This document shows, piece by piece, positions 31,945 to 43,440 of a stretch of DNA of 64,000 nucleotides. Each line of letters opens with the position of its first letter. The first letter of the stretch is position 1. The notes beneath the pieces are model-generated. The model did not search any database. It was not told the DNA's origin and saw nothing but the letters and a program-made list of their open reading frames with translations. The stretch is taken from contig NC_062978.1 in the NCBI RefSeq assembly GCF_023078275.1, positions 22,157,883 through 22,221,882 on the forward strand, given 5' to 3'. The DNA comes from Leguminivora glycinivorella. Its lineage: Eukaryota > Arthropoda > Insecta > Lepidoptera > Tortricidae. A program made the position numbers and the translations under genes.

Positions 31945-32140
31945 TATAATTATAATACATGTTGGCAAACAAGCATATGGGCCGCCTGATGCTAAGCAGT
32001 GACGCTTGAAACTCCAGAGATGTTACTTGCGCGTTGCCGATACTTTAGAAGTCTGTACAGTGTACGTTTTTGAAGAATTTCATACTAAAAATCTTAGACA
32101 AAACGGGAAAACCTCGGCAGGAAGCTCATTTCACGGCCAA
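31945..32140 (+). repeat. Dispersed repeat fragment (GGCAAACAAGCATATGG type)
   Basis: Contains GTTGGCAAACAAGCATATGG, GCCGCCTGATGCTAAGCAGT, TTGCGCGTTGCCGATA and CCTCGGCAGGAAGCTCATTT. This series of blocks is familiar from lepidopteran genomes as a degenerate retroposon sequence. Class not certain. Confidence 0.45.
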
Positions 32141-32532
32141 AACGTTTAAAATAAGCATTATGTATAAATAAAGCATTCAAAGTGCGTCTAAATTACGAAA
32201 TTGATGTCAAAGTATGAGACATTAGTTGTTGAAAAATTTATAAATGAACTTTTTTTTTAAAGTTATAAACTTATAAACTGATTTAAATTAACTTAATTTA
32301 AGATAGTGTTTGGGTAAAAAATAGATAACTTCAAGTAAAAGGAAAAACTTAAAAAAAAAACGCTTCATTGACTAGACTAACGTGTCCCTCGAGTGCGTTC
32401 TCACTCAACTCGGCCAATATAGGCCGTAAAGTCGTTCTTTATTGATACATGTACTTCGAGGGAAACCGGGCGTTTTAGTAGCTTTCCAGCTATTAGGAAT
32501 TGTTAGCCTTTACTAGGAAGACAGACATATTC
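32141..32532. other. No recognised feature
   Basis: AT-rich intergenic sequence. A weak inverted pair CCCTCGAG / CTTCGAGGG at about 32387 and 32455. Confidence 0.3.
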
Positions 32533-32860
32533 ACGAAAGAAAAAACGACAAGGCCCACTGAAGGGAGGTACAAGCACCATCTCTCTCGCTATAGCGTAAT
32601 CCTGCAAAGGATTCATATAGGAGGTGCAAGCACTAATTGCTCGCCTTTAGAGTTAGGTCAAAAGGCGCCTAGCCTTATAAGAGATAACATACACTAGAGA
32701 AATTTCGTCGGATACAATGGCGGGCGGGTGCATGGTCTAGTGGTGAAGACGTTAGCCGCGTAAGCTGAAGACCCGGGTTCGATTCCCGGCTCGGCCACCA
32801 GTGGGCCTTGTCGTTTTTTCTTTCGTGTATGATATCTATTTCAGTTTATAATTTGTATAT
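32533..32860 (+). mobile_element. Repeat S2, plus strand, folded back on itself
   Basis: From about 32587 it parallels the minus-strand copy at 13987-14244: GGATTCATATAGGAGGTGCA, GATAACATACACTAGAGAAA, a tRNA-like module (ATGGTCTAGTGG A box; GGTTCGATTCCCGG B box) and a T-rich end. A 27-bp piece of its own 3' end (32800-32826) is present in exact inverse at 32533-32559, giving a large stem-loop. The tRNA-like region is not called as a functional tRNA because the flanks show it is part of the repeat. Confidence 0.7.
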
Positions 32861-33111
32861 AGTGGTGTGACTACTTGAAAAAAGAACAAATCAAAAAATA
32901 TTAAATAAAATAATTTGATTTGTTCCCTAGTTGTATATTCGTCTAACGTCCAGCCAGGGTCATTTTCTGTACATTTGACACTCCATTTAAAATACGAAGG
33001 TCCAACAGCACCTGAAACGGTCACTAGGCGTTATCAACATTATTACTGAACAGATACAAAATTCTAGTACCATCTTTTACGAGGTATTCATAATTCCCGG
33101 GAATTCCCGGG

Positions 33112-33348
33112 TGTTTAGAGGAAGATCTAAATCGCGAAGTTCCTACTCAAATTTTAATAGCAATGCAGCGAAGAGGATGATTTGTAGTTCCTTTTTCATC
33201 TGTATATATTTCAAATTTCAATTGTTCTATGTCATATAATTTTTCCTGTCAATATTCATTGTCGATATTCATTGTAAAGACCTTTTAATACATCGTTTTC
33301 TACAAAATCTGGAGTTTTACGACATAATCCCGTTATTCCCCGGCAACA
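33112..33348 (+). repeat. 5' LTR of BEL copy D
   Basis: 237 bp, TGTTTA...CAACA. Identical by eye to 38985-39221. Confidence 0.95.
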
Positions 33349-33676
33349 TGGTCCATAAGCAAACCGGATAATAATAAAGGAACCAGGAATTATAGAAGGA
33401 CCGAGAGGGAACCACCGTAAATTACCATCTCACTGCGGATTCGTTACGGCTGCCGAGCCCTGTGGAGGAATCTTCAGGACATCGGAGAATACGCCAGTGT
33501 TGAGTGTGCGAGGAATCTTTATTAGGACCAGCACTCTCAGTTCAGGTATTTTATAGGTAGGGCTTTATGAACTCCAGGTTAGTGAATATTGTTTTATTGT
33601 GAATGTTCAAAAGTGCGTAGGTATATCATATTAATTTCTTGTTTCATTCAAGGTCTACGCACACCAGCTTCCCAAA
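33349..33676 (+). other. Leader and primer site of BEL copy D
   Basis: TGGTCCATAAGCAAACCG directly follows the LTR and begins TGG, as expected for pairing with a tRNA 3' CCA end. I cannot name the tRNA. A 328-nt untranslated leader runs to the Gag ATG. Confidence 0.65.
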
Positions 33677-36600
33677 ATGGCTGATGAAAAAGATTTAATT
33701 CGGAAAAGAGGCAGTTATAAAGGTCAACTGACAGTTTTCTCCAATTACCTAGCTAAATTAAAGGAGTCGTCTCTGTCGTCTCTTACTCAAGTCGAAGCCA
33801 ATCAGCTGCAGCTGCGCACAGGTAAGATAGAATCGTTGTATGAGCTCTACGATAGTGTGCAGACTCAGTTAGAATGTAGCGCTGAAAATATAGACGCATA
33901 TTTGGCAGACCGCGACGAGTTCTTAACAAATTATTTTTCTGTGCTCGCGCAGGCCCACGAGATGCTCGACAAATTCAATAAAAAACGCGATGAATTTGAA
34001 TCTTGTAGCAATCGCGAGTCGCGGTGTGGTACAGCAAATAAAAAACTCGTTAAGCTTCCAACTATACAGTTGCCAAAGTTCCAAGGCGCATACGAAGGTT
34101 GGCTAGGTTTCAGGGACACCTTTACAAGTTTAATTCACTCGAACGATGACATCGATGACATTAATAAATTTCATTACTTGCGAGCATCGTTGGAAGGCTC
34201 TGCGGCCTTAGTCATACAATCTGTCGAGTTTTCCGAGACCAATTACGCAGTAGCATGGACACTCTTGTGTGAACGGTATGACAATAAAAGATTACTGTTG
34301 CAAAATCACGTGTCGGCATTATTTAACATTGAGTCGATCACAAAAGAGTCGTCTGTGCACTTAAAACGCCTCATGGATGAAGTTAATAAAAATCTAAGAT
34401 GCTTAGAGTCACTAGGCGAGCCTGTTAAGCATTGGGATACGCTGTTAATTCACATTATTAGTAAAAAGTTAGATAGTGTGACATTTCGTGAATGGGAAGA
34501 ACATAAAGGAAGCTTAGATAAAAATAGACCTGTTTCATTTGATAGTTTTATCAATTTTATGCGTAATCGTGCAGACTTAATTGAAACTTTGGAGTTGTCG
34601 AGCGCTTCAGGCGCCGGTCAATCGAGTCAGCCGGCTAAAACCGCGTCGAAACATAGGACTTTGCTTTCTACACAAACCGCCAAACAATGTGTTACTTCCA
34701 TGGCTAAGCCGTGTCCGAAATGTAGTGGTGAACACACTTTAAACAATTGCGCTCAGTTTCTTGCCTTAAGTAATGACGAGCGACTTAAATTGTTGCCGAC
34801 TTATAAGGTATGTTTCAACTGTTTCCGTGGCGGTCACTATGCCAACCAGTGCAAGAAACCAGGGTGTAAGTTATGTAAGCGTAAACATAACACGCTTATT
34901 CATCTCGCAGATCATAGTTTGAATGCAGGATCAAGTTCATGTGAGCGGTCCGGAGCGCAGGCAGGCACTTCATCGACGCAGGTGGCGTCGGGGGTGGAGC
35001 GCGCGCCCATCACTACGTTAGCAGCCAGCATGAGTACAGCATCAGCGTCTCAGTCGTCCGCACCTGAGCAAGACGTCGTGCTACTAGCAACTGCATTGAT
35101 TAAAGTCTATGATAAAAATAATCGCGAATTTATTGTAAAGGCAGTGCTAGACAATTGCAGCGCAACAAGTCTTATAACTGAGAAGTTGTGTCGTCAGTTA
35201 AATATAGATGCTTATCAGGTAGATAAGTCGATTATGGGAGTGAACAAGTTGACGACGCCTGTAGGTAACCTATGCCAAGTACCGATCAAGTCGTTAGATG
35301 ATACCTACTCTACTCGTCTGCTGTGTTGTGTGCTGCCATCTATAACGGATCCCACACCTTATAACCAGATTGATTCTCAAAACTTGTCGCGTTTAAATAT
35401 ACCGACTGATCTGCGCTTGGCTGATCCTAACTTTCACACCCCATCTGAAATTGATATTTTGATTGGAGGTGAATTATTTTGGGCGCTGTTAGGGTCACAC
35501 AAAATTGAGTTAGGTGATGAACGAACTGTTCTATGTGAAACCAAATTGGGATACATAGTAGCTGGTCCGTTGATGAGCGGCCATGCGTCAACTTCGTCGC
35601 AACCTATTAAATGTCATTTCACTAATGTCATTTCTAACTCTAACGCCAACTTGATAAATGATGAGATTCAAACTCAACTGTCACGGTTTTGGCAGCTTGA
35701 AGAGATCTGTAATAAAGACGCTCATTATTCCCCCGAGGAGAAGGCGTGCGAGAAGCATTTCACCGAAACTGTCACTAGGTTGGAAAATGGCAAATTTTGC
35801 GTGCGGTTACCGTTGAAGGAGGATCCTAGCGTCCTAGGAAATTCTTTTAACCGCGCTAAACAGTGCTTCTTGTCACTAGAACGTAGATTTGATTCACGTC
35901 CTACTTTTAGAGACATGTATAAAGAGTTTATGGCAGAATACGAGTCACTTGGTCACATGAGTGAGTGCAAAGAGTCTAGATTAGAGCAGAAAGCGTACTA
36001 CATCAGTCATCGTGGGATTTTAAGGGAAAGTACCACTACGAGACTGAGGGCAGTGTTCAATGCTAGTGCTCCTACCAGCTCTGGGGTATCTCTGAATAAT
36101 ATTCAGATGGTAGGGCCCACTGTACAGGACGACCTTTTATCTATATTGCTTCAATTCAGGCAACATAAGTACATTCTTTCAGCGGACGTTGAAAAAATGT
36201 ATAGGCAAATAGTAGTTCATCCTGATGACAGATACTTACAGCGGATTTTGTGGCGTGATGACCCGTCAAAACCTTTGAAGATCTTCGAGCTAAACACCGT
36301 CACATACGGAACTGCCAGTGCACCCTATTTGGCAACTCGGTGTTTAAAACAGTTGGGTCTTGAGTGTGAAGATGAAGTCGTTCGCGAGATCATCCTTGAC
36401 GACTTTTACGTCGATGATCTGCTCACTGGCGGGGATGATTTGCAAGAGTTGTGTTCGATTAAAAGCAAGGTTACGTGCTCTCTAGCATCAGCGGGTATGA
36501 ATTTAAGAAAATGGAAGTCTAATGAACCCCAACTCATGGCCGACTCTGATACGTCTCAATTAAATTTAAATATTGGCACTGAACCAAGTAAAACCTTGGG

Positions 36601-38461
36601 ACTTAGCTGGCATCCAGGGTCTGATGAATTGTGTTTCCCGGTTGGTAAATGTTCACTTGTCGGAAACACTAAACGAGATTTGCTGTCAGCAGTGGCACAA
36701 ATATTTGACCCTACTGGTATGCTGGCTCCTTGTGTCATTCGCATGAAGATGTTGTTGCAACGCTTATGGCTACTGAAACTCTCATGGGATCAGAAGTTAA
36801 CTCCTGACATAATTAAGCTTTGGGAAGATATTGCCTTCGATCTACCTTGTCTCAATGACATTCGCATTTCACGATTAGTTTTATGTGAGTCATATAAGGA
36901 AGTTGAATGTCATATATTCACAGATGCATCCGAGCGGGCGTATGGCGCTTGCTTATATTTGAGGAGCATCGATGAGAAAGGGGACGTAGTGGTTAAGCTA
37001 CTATTAGCTAAGAGTCGCGTGGCCCCAATCAATAAGCCCACGACTATCCCGAGGCTCGAACTTTGTGGTGCGTTAGCCGGAGTTCGATTATATGAAAAGG
37101 TAGTTGACTCGCTAAGACTTAGTTTTACAAGTGTCACTTTTTTGACAGATTCCACAATTGTGCTAGGCTGGTTGCGAATGTTACCTAGCAAGTTACAACC
37201 CTTTGTTCGCAATCGTGTAGCGGAAATATTAGAAAAGACTGGAAACTCTACATGGCGGCATGTGCCAACACATGACAATCCTGCTGATCACGTTTCTCGT
37301 GGGGTACCTGCCAGAGTTCTAAAGACTCTGGATATATGGTGGTCAGGTCCTACATTCTTAAAACAGGATAAGACGCAATGGCCGGCAAGTCCGGTAGTAG
37401 GGCAGGTGTTACCTGAAACTCGGCCTGAAGTTGTACTTCACGCGAGTGTTACGAATAATCGAGATGTATGCGGTGACGATTTTATTGATTTCTCTCGATT
37501 TTCTAATTTATCACAGCTTATTCGAACCGTCGCGTATATTATGCGCTTTGTGAGTTTGTGTAGAAAGCAAAATACTTCAACAACTTACTTAAATGTTAGG
37601 GATTTGAGATCCGCATTAAATATAGTTATTAGGGTCTCTCAAACGGAATCATTTCCAGAATATAATATATTATTGAGCAGTCAGTGTCTTCCAAAGAAAA
37701 GCCCTTTGCTTAAATTTAACGTATTTTTGGATGACAAGAAAATAATGCGTGTAGGAGGTCGAATCGATAACTCTAACTTTTCATTTGAGAAAAAGCATCC
37801 GATTGTGATTCATGCTAAACACCGATTCACGAAATTGTTATTTGAATCTGAACACAAGAGGTTATTGCACGCAGGCCCACAATCATTATTATCATCTATT
37901 AAAGATGAATATTGGCCAATCGGTGGGACTAACTTAGCGAAATCGTGTTTTCAAAAATGTCTTAAATGCGTTCGTATGAAAGGTCAGATTGTCGCGCCGT
38001 TGATGGGCAACCTGCCAGCGTCACGTCTTGATCCAGGCATGCCATTTAAGACTGTTGGTGTTGATTATGCTGGCCCTCTGACTTCTGCTAGTCGTCAGGG
38101 CCGTGGATGTAGGCTTGTAAAGGTGTACATAGCAATTTTCGTATGTTTCACCACCAAAGCAGTGCACCTGGAGTTAGTTGGTGATTTAACCAGTGACTGT
38201 TACTTGGCAGCGTTACGTCGTTTTGTCTCTCGTCGTGGTCTGCCATCAGATATTTATTCTGATAACGGCACATCATTTGTGGGCGCATACAACGAGCTAT
38301 CTAAGTTCTTGAAGGGCAACTGCAATTCATTGGCAGAGACTGCAGCTCACGAAAAGATTAACTTTCATTTTATTCCGGCATATTCACCACATTCAGGAGG
38401 CCTTTGGGAAGCCGGTGTGAAGTACCAAATTTCATTTAAAAAGAGTGCTGGGAGATTGTAA
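33677..38461 (+). pseudogene. BEL copy D Gag-Pol polyprotein, frameshifted near the end
   Basis: ATG at 33677 (CCAAAATGG context). Gag occupies residues ~1-340. Zinc knuckle CFNCFRGGHYANQC lies at 379-392, protease DNCS at 492, and RT signatures LSADVEKMYRQ and FYVDD (YVDD 911-914). RNase H follows (FTDASERAYGACL, TDSTIVLGWL, NPADHVSRG). Integrase has VDYAGPL, SDNGTSFVGA (Asp 1529) and SGGLWEAG (Glu 1578). About twelve residues after that Glu the frame changes and stops at 38459-38461. All catalytic motifs are upstream of the break, so only the integrase C-terminal domain is lost. Single-base context, so an assembly slip is possible. Confidence 0.95.
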
Positions 38462-38957
38462 TTTAACGTACGAGCTACTCAACACTGTGCTGGTCCAGAT
38501 AGAAGGGATCTTGAATTCTCGGCCACTTACTCCCATGTCATCAGATCCGCAAGACCTGCTGCCGCTCACTCCGGGTCATTTTCTGATTGGGCGTCCCTTA
38601 ACCTCATTGCCGGTAAAAGACATCAGAGATCATAAATTCAATCACCTCAGTCGTTACCAACGTATTGAGCAATTACGGCAGCATTTTTGGAGCAGATGGA
38701 GTAAAGAATACGTATCTGAGCTCCAAGTCAGAACAAAATGGCGCACGAACAGTGACGCTCTACAGGTGGATACCCTGGTCCTCATCAAGGAGGACAACCT
38801 ACCACCTTTGAAGTGGAAATTGGGTCGAGTCGTCGCTACACATCCCGAAAGCGACGGAATTGCTAGAGTAGCAGATATAAGGACTGCAGATGGACTGATA
38901 CGCAGGTCCTTCAGTAAGATTTGCCCACTCCCGGTGGCAACAAGCGAGTCTGGTTGA
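38433..38957 (+). pseudogene. BEL copy D integrase C-terminal portion
   Basis: Continues in the next frame from the conserved HLKRVLGD region through RPLTPMSSDP, LTPGHFLIGRPL and the C-terminal LVLIKEDNLPPLKWKLGRVV to TGA at 38955-38957. It ends 27 nt before the 3' LTR, across the G-rich tract. Confidence 0.93.
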
Positions 38958-38984
38958 AAGGCTAGCTTTCAACGCCCGGGGGCA

Positions 38985-39221
38985 TGTTTAGAGGAAGATC
39001 TAAATCGCGAAGTTCCTACTCAAATTTTAATAGCAATGCAGCGAAGAGGATGATTTGTAGTTCCTTTTTCATCTGTATATATTTCAAATTTCAATTGTTC
39101 TATGTCATATAATTTTTCCTGTCAATATTCATTGTCGATATTCATTGTAAAGACCTTTTAATACATCGTTTTCTACAAAATCTGGAGTTTTACGACATAA
39201 TCCCGTTATTCCCCGGCAACA
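38985..39221 (+). repeat. 3' LTR of BEL copy D
   Basis: 237 bp, same sequence as the 5' LTR, followed by the CCGGG duplication. Confidence 0.95.
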
Positions 39222-39224
39222 CCG

Positions 39225-39284
39225 GGCGAATACAATCTGGGTGAATTCAAGTCAAGAGTGAATAGGCTATTACTGAACCAGTGA
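39225..39284 (+). pseudogene. LINE reverse-transcriptase C-terminal remnant
   Basis: Nineteen codons to a TGA (YNLGEFKSRVNRLLL), closely resembling the remnant at 14292-14411. Its frame stays open leftward into the CCGGG duplication. BEL copy D therefore inserted into this remnant; the sequence just left of 33112 is the other half. Confidence 0.6.
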
Positions 39285-39333
39285 GCTACAACCTCGGCCT
39301 TGTCGTCACTTTCCATCAGGTGCGACTAAGACC

Positions 39334-39457
39334 GTTTTCACATTATCCGATCCGATATCGGATGTCGGAAGGATTTCAATAGAAAAATCCAAGATGGCGC
39401 CTGTAATGTATGGGATATAGGCCCGACATCCGATATCGGATCGGATAATGTGAAAAC
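39334..39457. mobile_element. MITE M5 (GTTTTCACATTATCCG ends)
   Basis: 124 bp. Inverted arms of about 35 bp contain TCCGATCCGATATCGGATGT at both ends. The arms are themselves partly palindromic (CCGATATCGG). Centre includes CCAAGATGGCGCCTG. Confidence 0.85.
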
Positions 39458-39607
39458 ACACTAAGGTCAATCACTGGCCAGTTTATAATAATAATAAAAA
39501 AAAAACTTATGTAGAAAACGAGCGTCTAACAAAGGAGTTGTCCCAAAAACTTTTTGACAATCAGAAACGTATACAATCGATTCCACTAGAATTAGAATCA
39601 ATTGAAA

Positions 39608-39715
39608 AGTGGAAAATCATGGCTTTGGGTGAGACTTGAACTCACGTAATCTGGGTCAATACTCCAGCACTCTGCCAACTGAGCCACCAAGACTTCAATC
39701 CTGGTGGAAAATTTC
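39608..39715 (-). mobile_element. tRNA-derived SINE fragment (family S4)
   Basis: Minus strand: TTGGTGGCTCAGTTGGCAGA (A box), GAGTTCAAGTCTCACCC (B-box region), then AAAGCCATGATTTTCCAC. The fold is imperfect and the flanks (GAAGTCTTGG, TTTTCCACC) are those of a familiar lepidopteran SINE, so I do not call a functional tRNA. Confidence 0.6.
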
Positions 39716-39730
39716 GATGGCTTGGATGAG

Positions 39731-40081
39731 TCATGGTTAAATTTAGTTGTCCCAAGTTGGAATTATATTTGAATCGTCGCCACGTAGATATAATATAAAA
39801 TAGGCCAGTGTAATAGATAGGTACAGTAACAATATCTCGTACAATCTGACAATAACTGTCGACCGCAACCTCGCAAATCTAAGCCCCAATCTGTTATCAG
39901 TTACTCGTACAACAGTGCGCGGTCGTAACTAAACGGGCCGTGTTACTGCTCCTGGCTAGGGGAGTCGAACTTATCACTGCCTCTGGCCCCTCTGGGATAT
40001 GATATTATATCTCTCGCGCGCGAGTACGTCAAGGTCAAGTCGCGTTAGATACAGTAGCGGAAAATAATCTTTTATTTTTCG
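39731..40081. other. No recognised feature
   Basis: Intergenic sequence with no open frame of note. A CGCGCGCGAG motif near 40014. Confidence 0.3.
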
Positions 40082-40208
40082 TGGCGGCGGGTGAGTGCTG
40101 GTTTTTTTTTAGCGGCTGGCGAGAGCATGCACAGAACCGTGACGAGTGGCGGAAAACAGGGGAGGCCTTTGCCCAGCAGTGGGACACATTATAGGCTATA
40201 AAAAAAAA
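40082..40208 (+). mobile_element. LINE 3' end (CCCAGCAGTGGGACAC tail)
   Basis: GAGAGCATGCACAGAACCGT, GAGGCCTTTGCCCAGCAGTG, GGACACATTATAGGCTATA then poly-A. A minus-strand relative is at 63840-63930. This tail is among the commonest in lepidopteran genomes. Confidence 0.7.
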
Positions 40209-40637
40209 TTCGGACCCATTTGCATATTTATTTCATTAATTAAAAAAAAGGGCTATTGCGATGTCGATGAAATTTACAATAGGTATAGGTGCATATGAAA
40301 AAGAGTAAGAATTTGGTTAACTTATGTTTCATTTTTAAAACAACTCGTATACCCGAGTTATGCAGGGCAGTCCTGTGGGATTCAAATAGTAAAATAATGA
40401 TGTGGTATGTAATTTTCATACCAATGACTTCTGAGAATGATAAATCCATCAATCTATATTATATTGTTAGTAGAATTCGCTATTTTGTGTTTTTATTATA
40501 AGAAATTCGATATTAGTAACATACACGATCGGTGTGTAAAGTATCTAATCCGCATCAGGCTCTCGTGGCTGCCCACAGGCCACGTGCAGTGGGTCCTAAG
40601 ACTCGTAAGTATTTAAATACATATTTCAATAAGTATG
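40209..40637. other. No supported gene
   Basis: Opposed 70-codon frames at about 40240-40500 have no recognisable similarity and are probably chance. Confidence 0.35.
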
Positions 40638-40941
40638 TAACAAAGAGGATCGATTATTATAGAGAGTTATTGTCAAAGTAAAATGTGTAATCACAGTGTA
40701 TAGACTGCCATCTCTTGACAGAGGCTTAAAACTTTTGAACCTCAGTTTTGACAATTAGGGCCATATTATTAGCTTGATATGTGTTAAAATGTCAAATATT
40801 AATATTAGCGCCATCTAGCTGAGCGTACCCCAAAGGTGTGATGCCATCTAGGCCGCCGTACCTTTTTCTGTATGGTAGGTACTGAGGTACGTTTTTTTCT
40901 TAGACTTTATCTGTCTATACGGAGTTACATATGTCTTTGGT
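40638..40941. repeat. Dispersed repeat R4, uninterrupted copy (empty site)
   Basis: Matches 7298-8014 but lacks the 404-bp insertion. The target TA is at 40888-40889 (CTGAGGTACGTTTTTTT). Confidence 0.85.
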
Positions 40942-41811
40942 ATTTAATAACGGTTAACTAATGTACTTACTCCTACCCAGGGTTGGACTCATAAACCCAT
41001 CGGAACCAGACTCCAGGGTGGCAGTAAACATGCAACCATGTCACAATGGAATTCTTTCCGGTCTCTATTAGGCAATCATTAAAGTCGTTTGCGTATTTAT
41101 TAACCGGGGCCCGTGCCCCGAGTTACGGCGTTAAGGCCTGTTTACACGGTACGAGTTGTGCGATTAAGATTTAGACGGACTAAGCACTAAAAGTTTTGTT
41201 AATTTGCGGTATTTGATCAATATACCCCGATTTTCTAGGATACTGTCTTGTAGGCAATCATCAACGTGAGTTGCCTGTTTACACGGTAGAATATTTAGAC
41301 GCCCCCAAGCCCAGATCCTCTGGCCCGTTTCTAAAGTCTAAAGAATTCGTTTAAAAACATAATAAGCTAAATACATTTCTATTCTAATGGTACGATTGGC
41401 AGTGACTTTGTCGTGCTGATATGTTGTCAATATCAAAACCTTGACAAGTTTAATTTTCATACACTCAGAAACATTAATATTAACCTGGTTATTATAATTT
41501 TCCAAGCAAACTTCTACAAGATATTAATGTAATTGTAAAACCTTTCATCGACGTTGAGTTCATAAAATTCATCCCAAATTGATTTGACGGCTTAAGAGGG
41601 AAAAGACAGACCTTATTACTAAATCTTAAAGCTCAGAATTGATTAGACGTGATTGAAGTTGGAGTGGGAAGACAGATTAATTCGAGGAAAGTGTGAAAGG
41701 GAGGTTGCGACCTATTACGTTGAGATTTGCATAATTATTAGGTATACTTTTACTATCATTTGATTATACTTTCTGTTGTAATCCGTTTATGTTTGTAAGA
41801 TCCGAGTGCCA
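40942..41811. other. Intergenic, with a direct 16-mer pair
   Basis: GCCTGTTTACACGGTA occurs at 41137-41152 and 41273-41288, probably within a decayed MITE. Nothing else recognised. Confidence 0.4.
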
Positions 41812-41932
41812 GTAGGTCTAGCACATGATGGGCGCGAGAGTATGTCGCCGCGAGATAGATAACGTCTTCTTCTAAGGACGGGTAGTCTATCTCGCACCGA
41901 CATACTCTCGCGGCCAAGGCACAACACACCAA
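41812..41932. mobile_element. MITE M1, copy 3
   Basis: Left arm GTAGGTCTAGCACATGATGG then GAGAGTATGTCGCCGCGAGA. The right arm carries a CGCACCGACATACTCTCGCG variant and has lost its outer end (CCAAGGCACAAC). Confidence 0.8.
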
Positions 41933-41952
41933 GCAGCTAGTTGCAGTGCCAA

Positions 41953-42038
41953 GGCGGACAGACAGACAGTCGGACAGACAGACAGACACACACACACGTC
42001 AAACTTATAACGCCCCGTCATTTTTGCGTGGGGGTTAG
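41953..42038 (-). repeat. Dispersed repeat R2, 5' fragment, minus strand
   Basis: (ACAG)n and (AC)n microsatellites, then GTCAAACTTATAACGCCCCG and TTTTTGCGTGGGGGTTA. Confidence 0.75.
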
Positions 42039-42171
42039 CAAATAGTAAAGTGGGGATACCATGACTTTATAATAGGATACTCAATGGCGTAAGCGTTAGA
42101 AAAACTTGAATTGTATGGGAAAATTTAACAGCGATACAGAGCGAGTATCTACAACGAAAACTTACATTTAA

Positions 42172-42362
42172 AGCTCGGCCACACATACGCGTTTTGAGAG
42201 CGTCGGCGGAGCGTTAGCGGAGCGCAGTGATAGCGGTGCGCCGGACGGACGCTGGCGTTGCGCCCAGCGGATGCCAGTAGGAACTAACGTGGATTGCGAG
42301 CGGATTGCACGCGGATTGCAAGTGCAATGCGCGCTAACGCTTTATGTGTGGCGGAAGCTTTA
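42172..42362. mobile_element. Short relative of element M10
   Basis: AAAGCTCGGCCACACATACG then GCGTTTTGAGAGCGTCGGCG at the left. CGCGCTAACGCTTTATGTGT then GGCGGAAGCTTT at the right. Same end motif and CpG-rich interior as 9921-11103, but without microsatellites. Flanking duplication not clear. Confidence 0.6.
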
Positions 42363-42553
42363 TTTTCCTTCACGATCGAGCTCGTCACAAAAGTGACGTT
42401 TATGAGGCATGGCAACTGTAGCTGCATTACATTTGCGACATTGCCACTGCGACTTTTAGTCAAACTCGTGGTGAGGTTACTTGACGCGGGCGGTTAGTTA
42501 ACGCTGTAAAAAGTGACAAATTGAGCGTTCAATCTCAATATTTTCTTCTAGAA

Positions 42554-42780
42554 AATAAAAATTTTGAAAAACCCCGACCGCGACATAGTTGACCGATTTT
42601 CATGAAACATTAAGGCTAAGAACACTCTCGACTAATTCAGCTTTCAAACAAAAAAAAAATCTAAATCGGTTCATCCGTTCGGAAGTTACGATGCCACAGA
42701 CAGACATACACACAAACAGACAGATAGACAGATTTGTCAAACTTATAACACCCCGTGGTTTTTGCGTCGGAGGTTAAAAA
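42554..42780 (-). repeat. Dispersed repeat R2, near full-length, minus strand
   Basis: AAATTTTGAAAAACCCCGACCG region, GGTTCATCCGTTCGGAAGTT, an (ACAG/ACAC) tract, and CTTATAACACCCCGTGG...GTCGGAGGTTAAAAA. Confidence 0.8.
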
Positions 42781-42938
42781 ACATTTTACCTCGCAAGACT
42801 AGAAATACTTAAATGAAAGACTTATTTTAAGAAACCAAGCGAAAGGAAATGACAAAATAAATGAATCTGTCACGGAAACGAACATTTCCTTCAGCTGACA
42901 CTCGTCATCTTACGTCGCAGTGTTCCATTTATAAATAT

Positions 42939-43017
42939 TAATCTGCAGATTTAAGGTGTCATTACATTTTTTGTCTATAGGATTACATTTTTCCCCTAGA
43001 AACTATACAATTTACTT
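42939..43017 (+). repeat. 79-bp direct repeat, left copy
   Basis: TAATCTGCAGATTTAAGGTG ... CCCCTAGAAACTATACAATT. Differs from 44162-44240 at three positions by eye. The pair flanks repeat R3 together with its nested insertion. Confidence 0.85.
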
Positions 43018-43224
43018 TTCCCCTCACTAGCTCGGAAACACGAGTTTTGTCCTTTAATACCAGCGGGTAAAAACGCATTTTTATCCACTAGTGGATAAAG
43101 TAATTTGACCTTGAATATAGTCATTTTTACTGCCTTAAAATTGATAAAAGTGAAGTGAATCTAGTGATGACGATGATTTACCACCTGTGGAAGAACTACT
43201 GGAAGCAGTGATAAACGCATTTTT

Positions 43225-43440
43225 AACCGACTTCAAAAAAGGAGGAGGTTCTCAATTCGACTGAATGTTTTTTTTTTTTTTTTTTGTATGTATGTTCCTC
43301 GATATCTCCGAGAATTGTGGACCGATTTTCAAAATTTTTTTTTTGATCGAACGGGTATAACCCCGAGATGGTCCCATTGGCACCAAGTCAGGGTCTGATG
43401 ATGGGATCCTGGAGAAATCGAGGGAAATCTTCAAATGTTA
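43225..43440 (+). repeat. Dispersed repeat (ACCGACTTCAAAAAAGGAGG family)
   Basis: ACCGACTTCAAAAAAGGAGG, AGGTTCTCAATTCGACTG, poly-T, GATATCTCCGAGAATTG and GTCAGGGTCTGATGATGGGA. Widespread in Lepidoptera. A degraded start also appears at 49150-49185. First part of the sequence inserted into R3. Confidence 0.65.

Larger units (their letters stand above)
33112..39221 (+). mobile_element. BEL/Pao LTR retrotransposon, copy D (second family)
   Basis: LTRs at 33112-33348 and 38985-39221, 237 bp each and identical by eye. The 5-bp target duplication CCGGG lies at 33107-33111 and 39222-39226. The sequence next to the 5' LTR, TGGTCCATAAGCAAACCG, is a likely tRNA primer site. A G-rich tract CCCGGGGGCA precedes the 3' LTR. 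Identical LTRs imply a recent insertion. The protein belongs to BEL/Pao but differs throughout from copies A/B. Pol is broken once, near 38425-38432. The element sits inside a LINE remnant whose coding tail resumes at 39225. Confidence 0.96.

Noticed and set aside
32730..32800. Possible functional tRNA gene
   Set aside because: A and B boxes are present, but the flanking sequence matches another dispersed copy (13987-14244), so it is part of a repeat.
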